Shown here: positions 33,226 to 33,957 of the stretch, one piece after another
Numbering within the stretch: the stretch's first letter is position 1
How the letters are laid out: each line of letters starts with the position of its first letter
Source of the DNA: Sphingomonadales bacterium
Lineage (GTDB): Bacteria > Pseudomonadota > Alphaproteobacteria > Sphingomonadales > Sphingomonadaceae
Direction: 5' to 3'
NCBI GenBank assembly: GCA_018971065.1
Contig: JAGWVC010000038.1
Location: forward strand, 1 to 33,957
DNA: 33,957 nucleotides
Translations under genes and position numbers: made by a program
Notes under the pieces: generated by a model
What the model was told of the DNA's origin: nothing
The model's input: only the letters and a program-made list of their open reading frames with translations
The model's database searches: none

Positions 33226-33957
33226 TCACTTCCCGGCGGCGGGCGCCGGGTCGGGCGTGGCGGCCGGGTCGGCCAGCGGATCGTCGAGGTGCGGGTTTAC
33301 CGGCTCTGCGCCGTCCCTGGCCTTCAGCGAGGCGATTTCGCCGGCGCGGTCCTGCAGGAAGCTGGTGCGCATCGCCGCATAAGGATCGACCGAATCGTGT
33401 TCGATGGCCTTCAGGTCCTCGTCGCTCTCGGCGCGCTCGTCCAGTCCGCCAACCACCATTGCTGCCGTCCCTGCCCGGCCCACCTTCACCTTGGTGCGGA
33501 AGATTGGTTTGTCGCTGTCCGGGTGCGTGATCGCATAAAGCAGGCGCGGCTTCACCAGATCATCGACATAGCCGCCGCCGAAATCGCGCACGGTGATCGG
33601 TCCCAGCACCGGCAGGTAGACATAGAGCAGTGGCCCCATCCCGTAATAACCCAGCGTGTCGCCGAAACTGTTGTCGTGGTGCGGCAGCTTGAACGGCTTG
33701 CGCCGCGCCACGTCGAACAGCCCGCCGAACCCCAGCGTGGCGTTCAGCACGAACCGCGCCACGCCCTTGATCGCGCGGCCGGGGCGCAGTTGCAGCACAT
33801 CGTTGAAGATCACCGCCGGCTCGTCGATCAACTGCAGGAAGTTGCGCGCGCCATCGCGCACGGGCTTGGGCAGCACCGCCTTGTACGCCATCGCCGCCGG
33901 CCGGAACACGAAGCGGTCGATCGGCCGGTTGATCGCATAGAACACGCGGTTGATCGG
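33226..33957 (-). CDS. mlaA: MlaA/VacJ family outer-membrane lipoprotein, N-terminus missing
   Basis: The window holds 243 codons; the lipoprotein signal lies beyond the edge. The visible start PINRVFYAINRPIDRFVFRP and the later RNFLQLIDEPAVIFND and GFGGLFDVA match MlaA, the ring-shaped lipoprotein that takes mislocalised phospholipid from the outer leaflet and hands it to MlaC. GYYGMGPLLYVYLPVLGP is also family-typical. The C-terminal 60 residues are acidic, then Pro/Ala/Asp rich. It converges with the LLM gene, 15 nt apart. The neighbouring hopanoid genes fit a shared outer-membrane lipid theme; HpnM is itself an MlaC-type protein, and such a gene might lie outside the window. Confidence 0.92.
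   Translation of the reverse strand, partial: PINRVFYAINRPIDRFVFRPAAMAYKAVLPKPVRDGARNFLQLIDEPAVIFNDVLQLRPGRAIKGVARFVLNATLGFGGLFDVARRKPFKLPHHDNSFGDTLGYYGMGPLLYVYLPVLGPITVRDFGGGYVDDLVKPRLLYAITHPDSDKPIFRTKVKVGRAGTAAMVVGGLDERAESDEDLKAIEHDSVDPYAAMRTSFLQDRAGEIASLKARDGAEPVNPHLDDPLADPAATPDPAPAAGK

Overview
The window reads as chromosomal DNA from a GC-rich alphaproteobacterium, most likely a member of the Sphingomonadales (Novosphingobium/Sphingomonas type). Grounds: dense GC-rich coding with many ATGA and TGATG overlaps, hopanoid-modification genes (hpnI, hpnK, hpnL, hpnN), halogenase-like flavoproteins beside exo-glucosidases, a TonB-dependent receptor, and promoters of the alphaproteobacterial EcfG general-stress type. 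Species cannot be set from the sequence alone. No tRNA, rRNA, CRISPR array, transposase or prophage gene was seen.

Layout. (1) 1-5676, plus strand: an alpha-glucan utilisation operon with two tryptophan-halogenase-like flavoproteins (the first cut by the window edge) and two secreted GH13 alpha-glucosidases. The residue after the nucleophile suggests one prefers alpha-1,6 and the other alpha-1,4 bonds. (2) 5855-9319: an SDR convergent with a minus-strand operon of an EthD-like protein, a flavin split-barrel protein and a double-hotdog dehydratase, probably catabolic, substrate unknown. (3) 9513-13416: a small membrane protein, a hairpin repeat, a TetA-like exporter, guaA and a small EthD-like protein. 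(4) 13418-19850, minus strand: a leucine-catabolism operon (methylcrotonyl-CoA carboxylase mccB and mccA with a 29-codon membrane ORF between them), then TfoX-like and MaoC-like genes and a TonB-dependent receptor. A 12-codon leader ORF with a hairpin over its Shine-Dalgarno precedes mccB. (5) 19960-21291: a stress island with a single-domain response regulator, a small conserved-looking protein and a CsbD protein. It has two exact GGAAC-N16-CGTT promoters, one of which reads correctly on both strands. (6) 21375-22160: a TetR regulator ending in a second, inverted copy of the hairpin repeat. (7) 22157-32124: two divergent lipid arms. The plus arm is hpnI-hpnK-hpnL. The minus arm is hpnN, a DUF2334 deacetylase-like gene, a UPF0104-like membrane protein, a DUF2141 protein, a GT4 glycosyltransferase and a crotonase. 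(8) 32206-33957: a luciferase-like oxidoreductase and a partial MlaA lipid-transport lipoprotein.

How the genes work together: the most interesting point is the symmetry around hpnN. Each arm pairs a glycosyltransferase with a carbohydrate-deacetylase-type enzyme and a multi-pass UPF0104/HpnL-type membrane protein. The plus arm has a known role (glycosylation and deacetylation of bacteriohopanetetrol). The minus arm looks like a parallel, uncharacterised glycolipid or hopanoid head-group pathway sharing the HpnN transporter. hpnJ, which would complete the cyclitol-ether head group, is absent from the window. MlaA at the edge fits an outer-membrane lipid theme.
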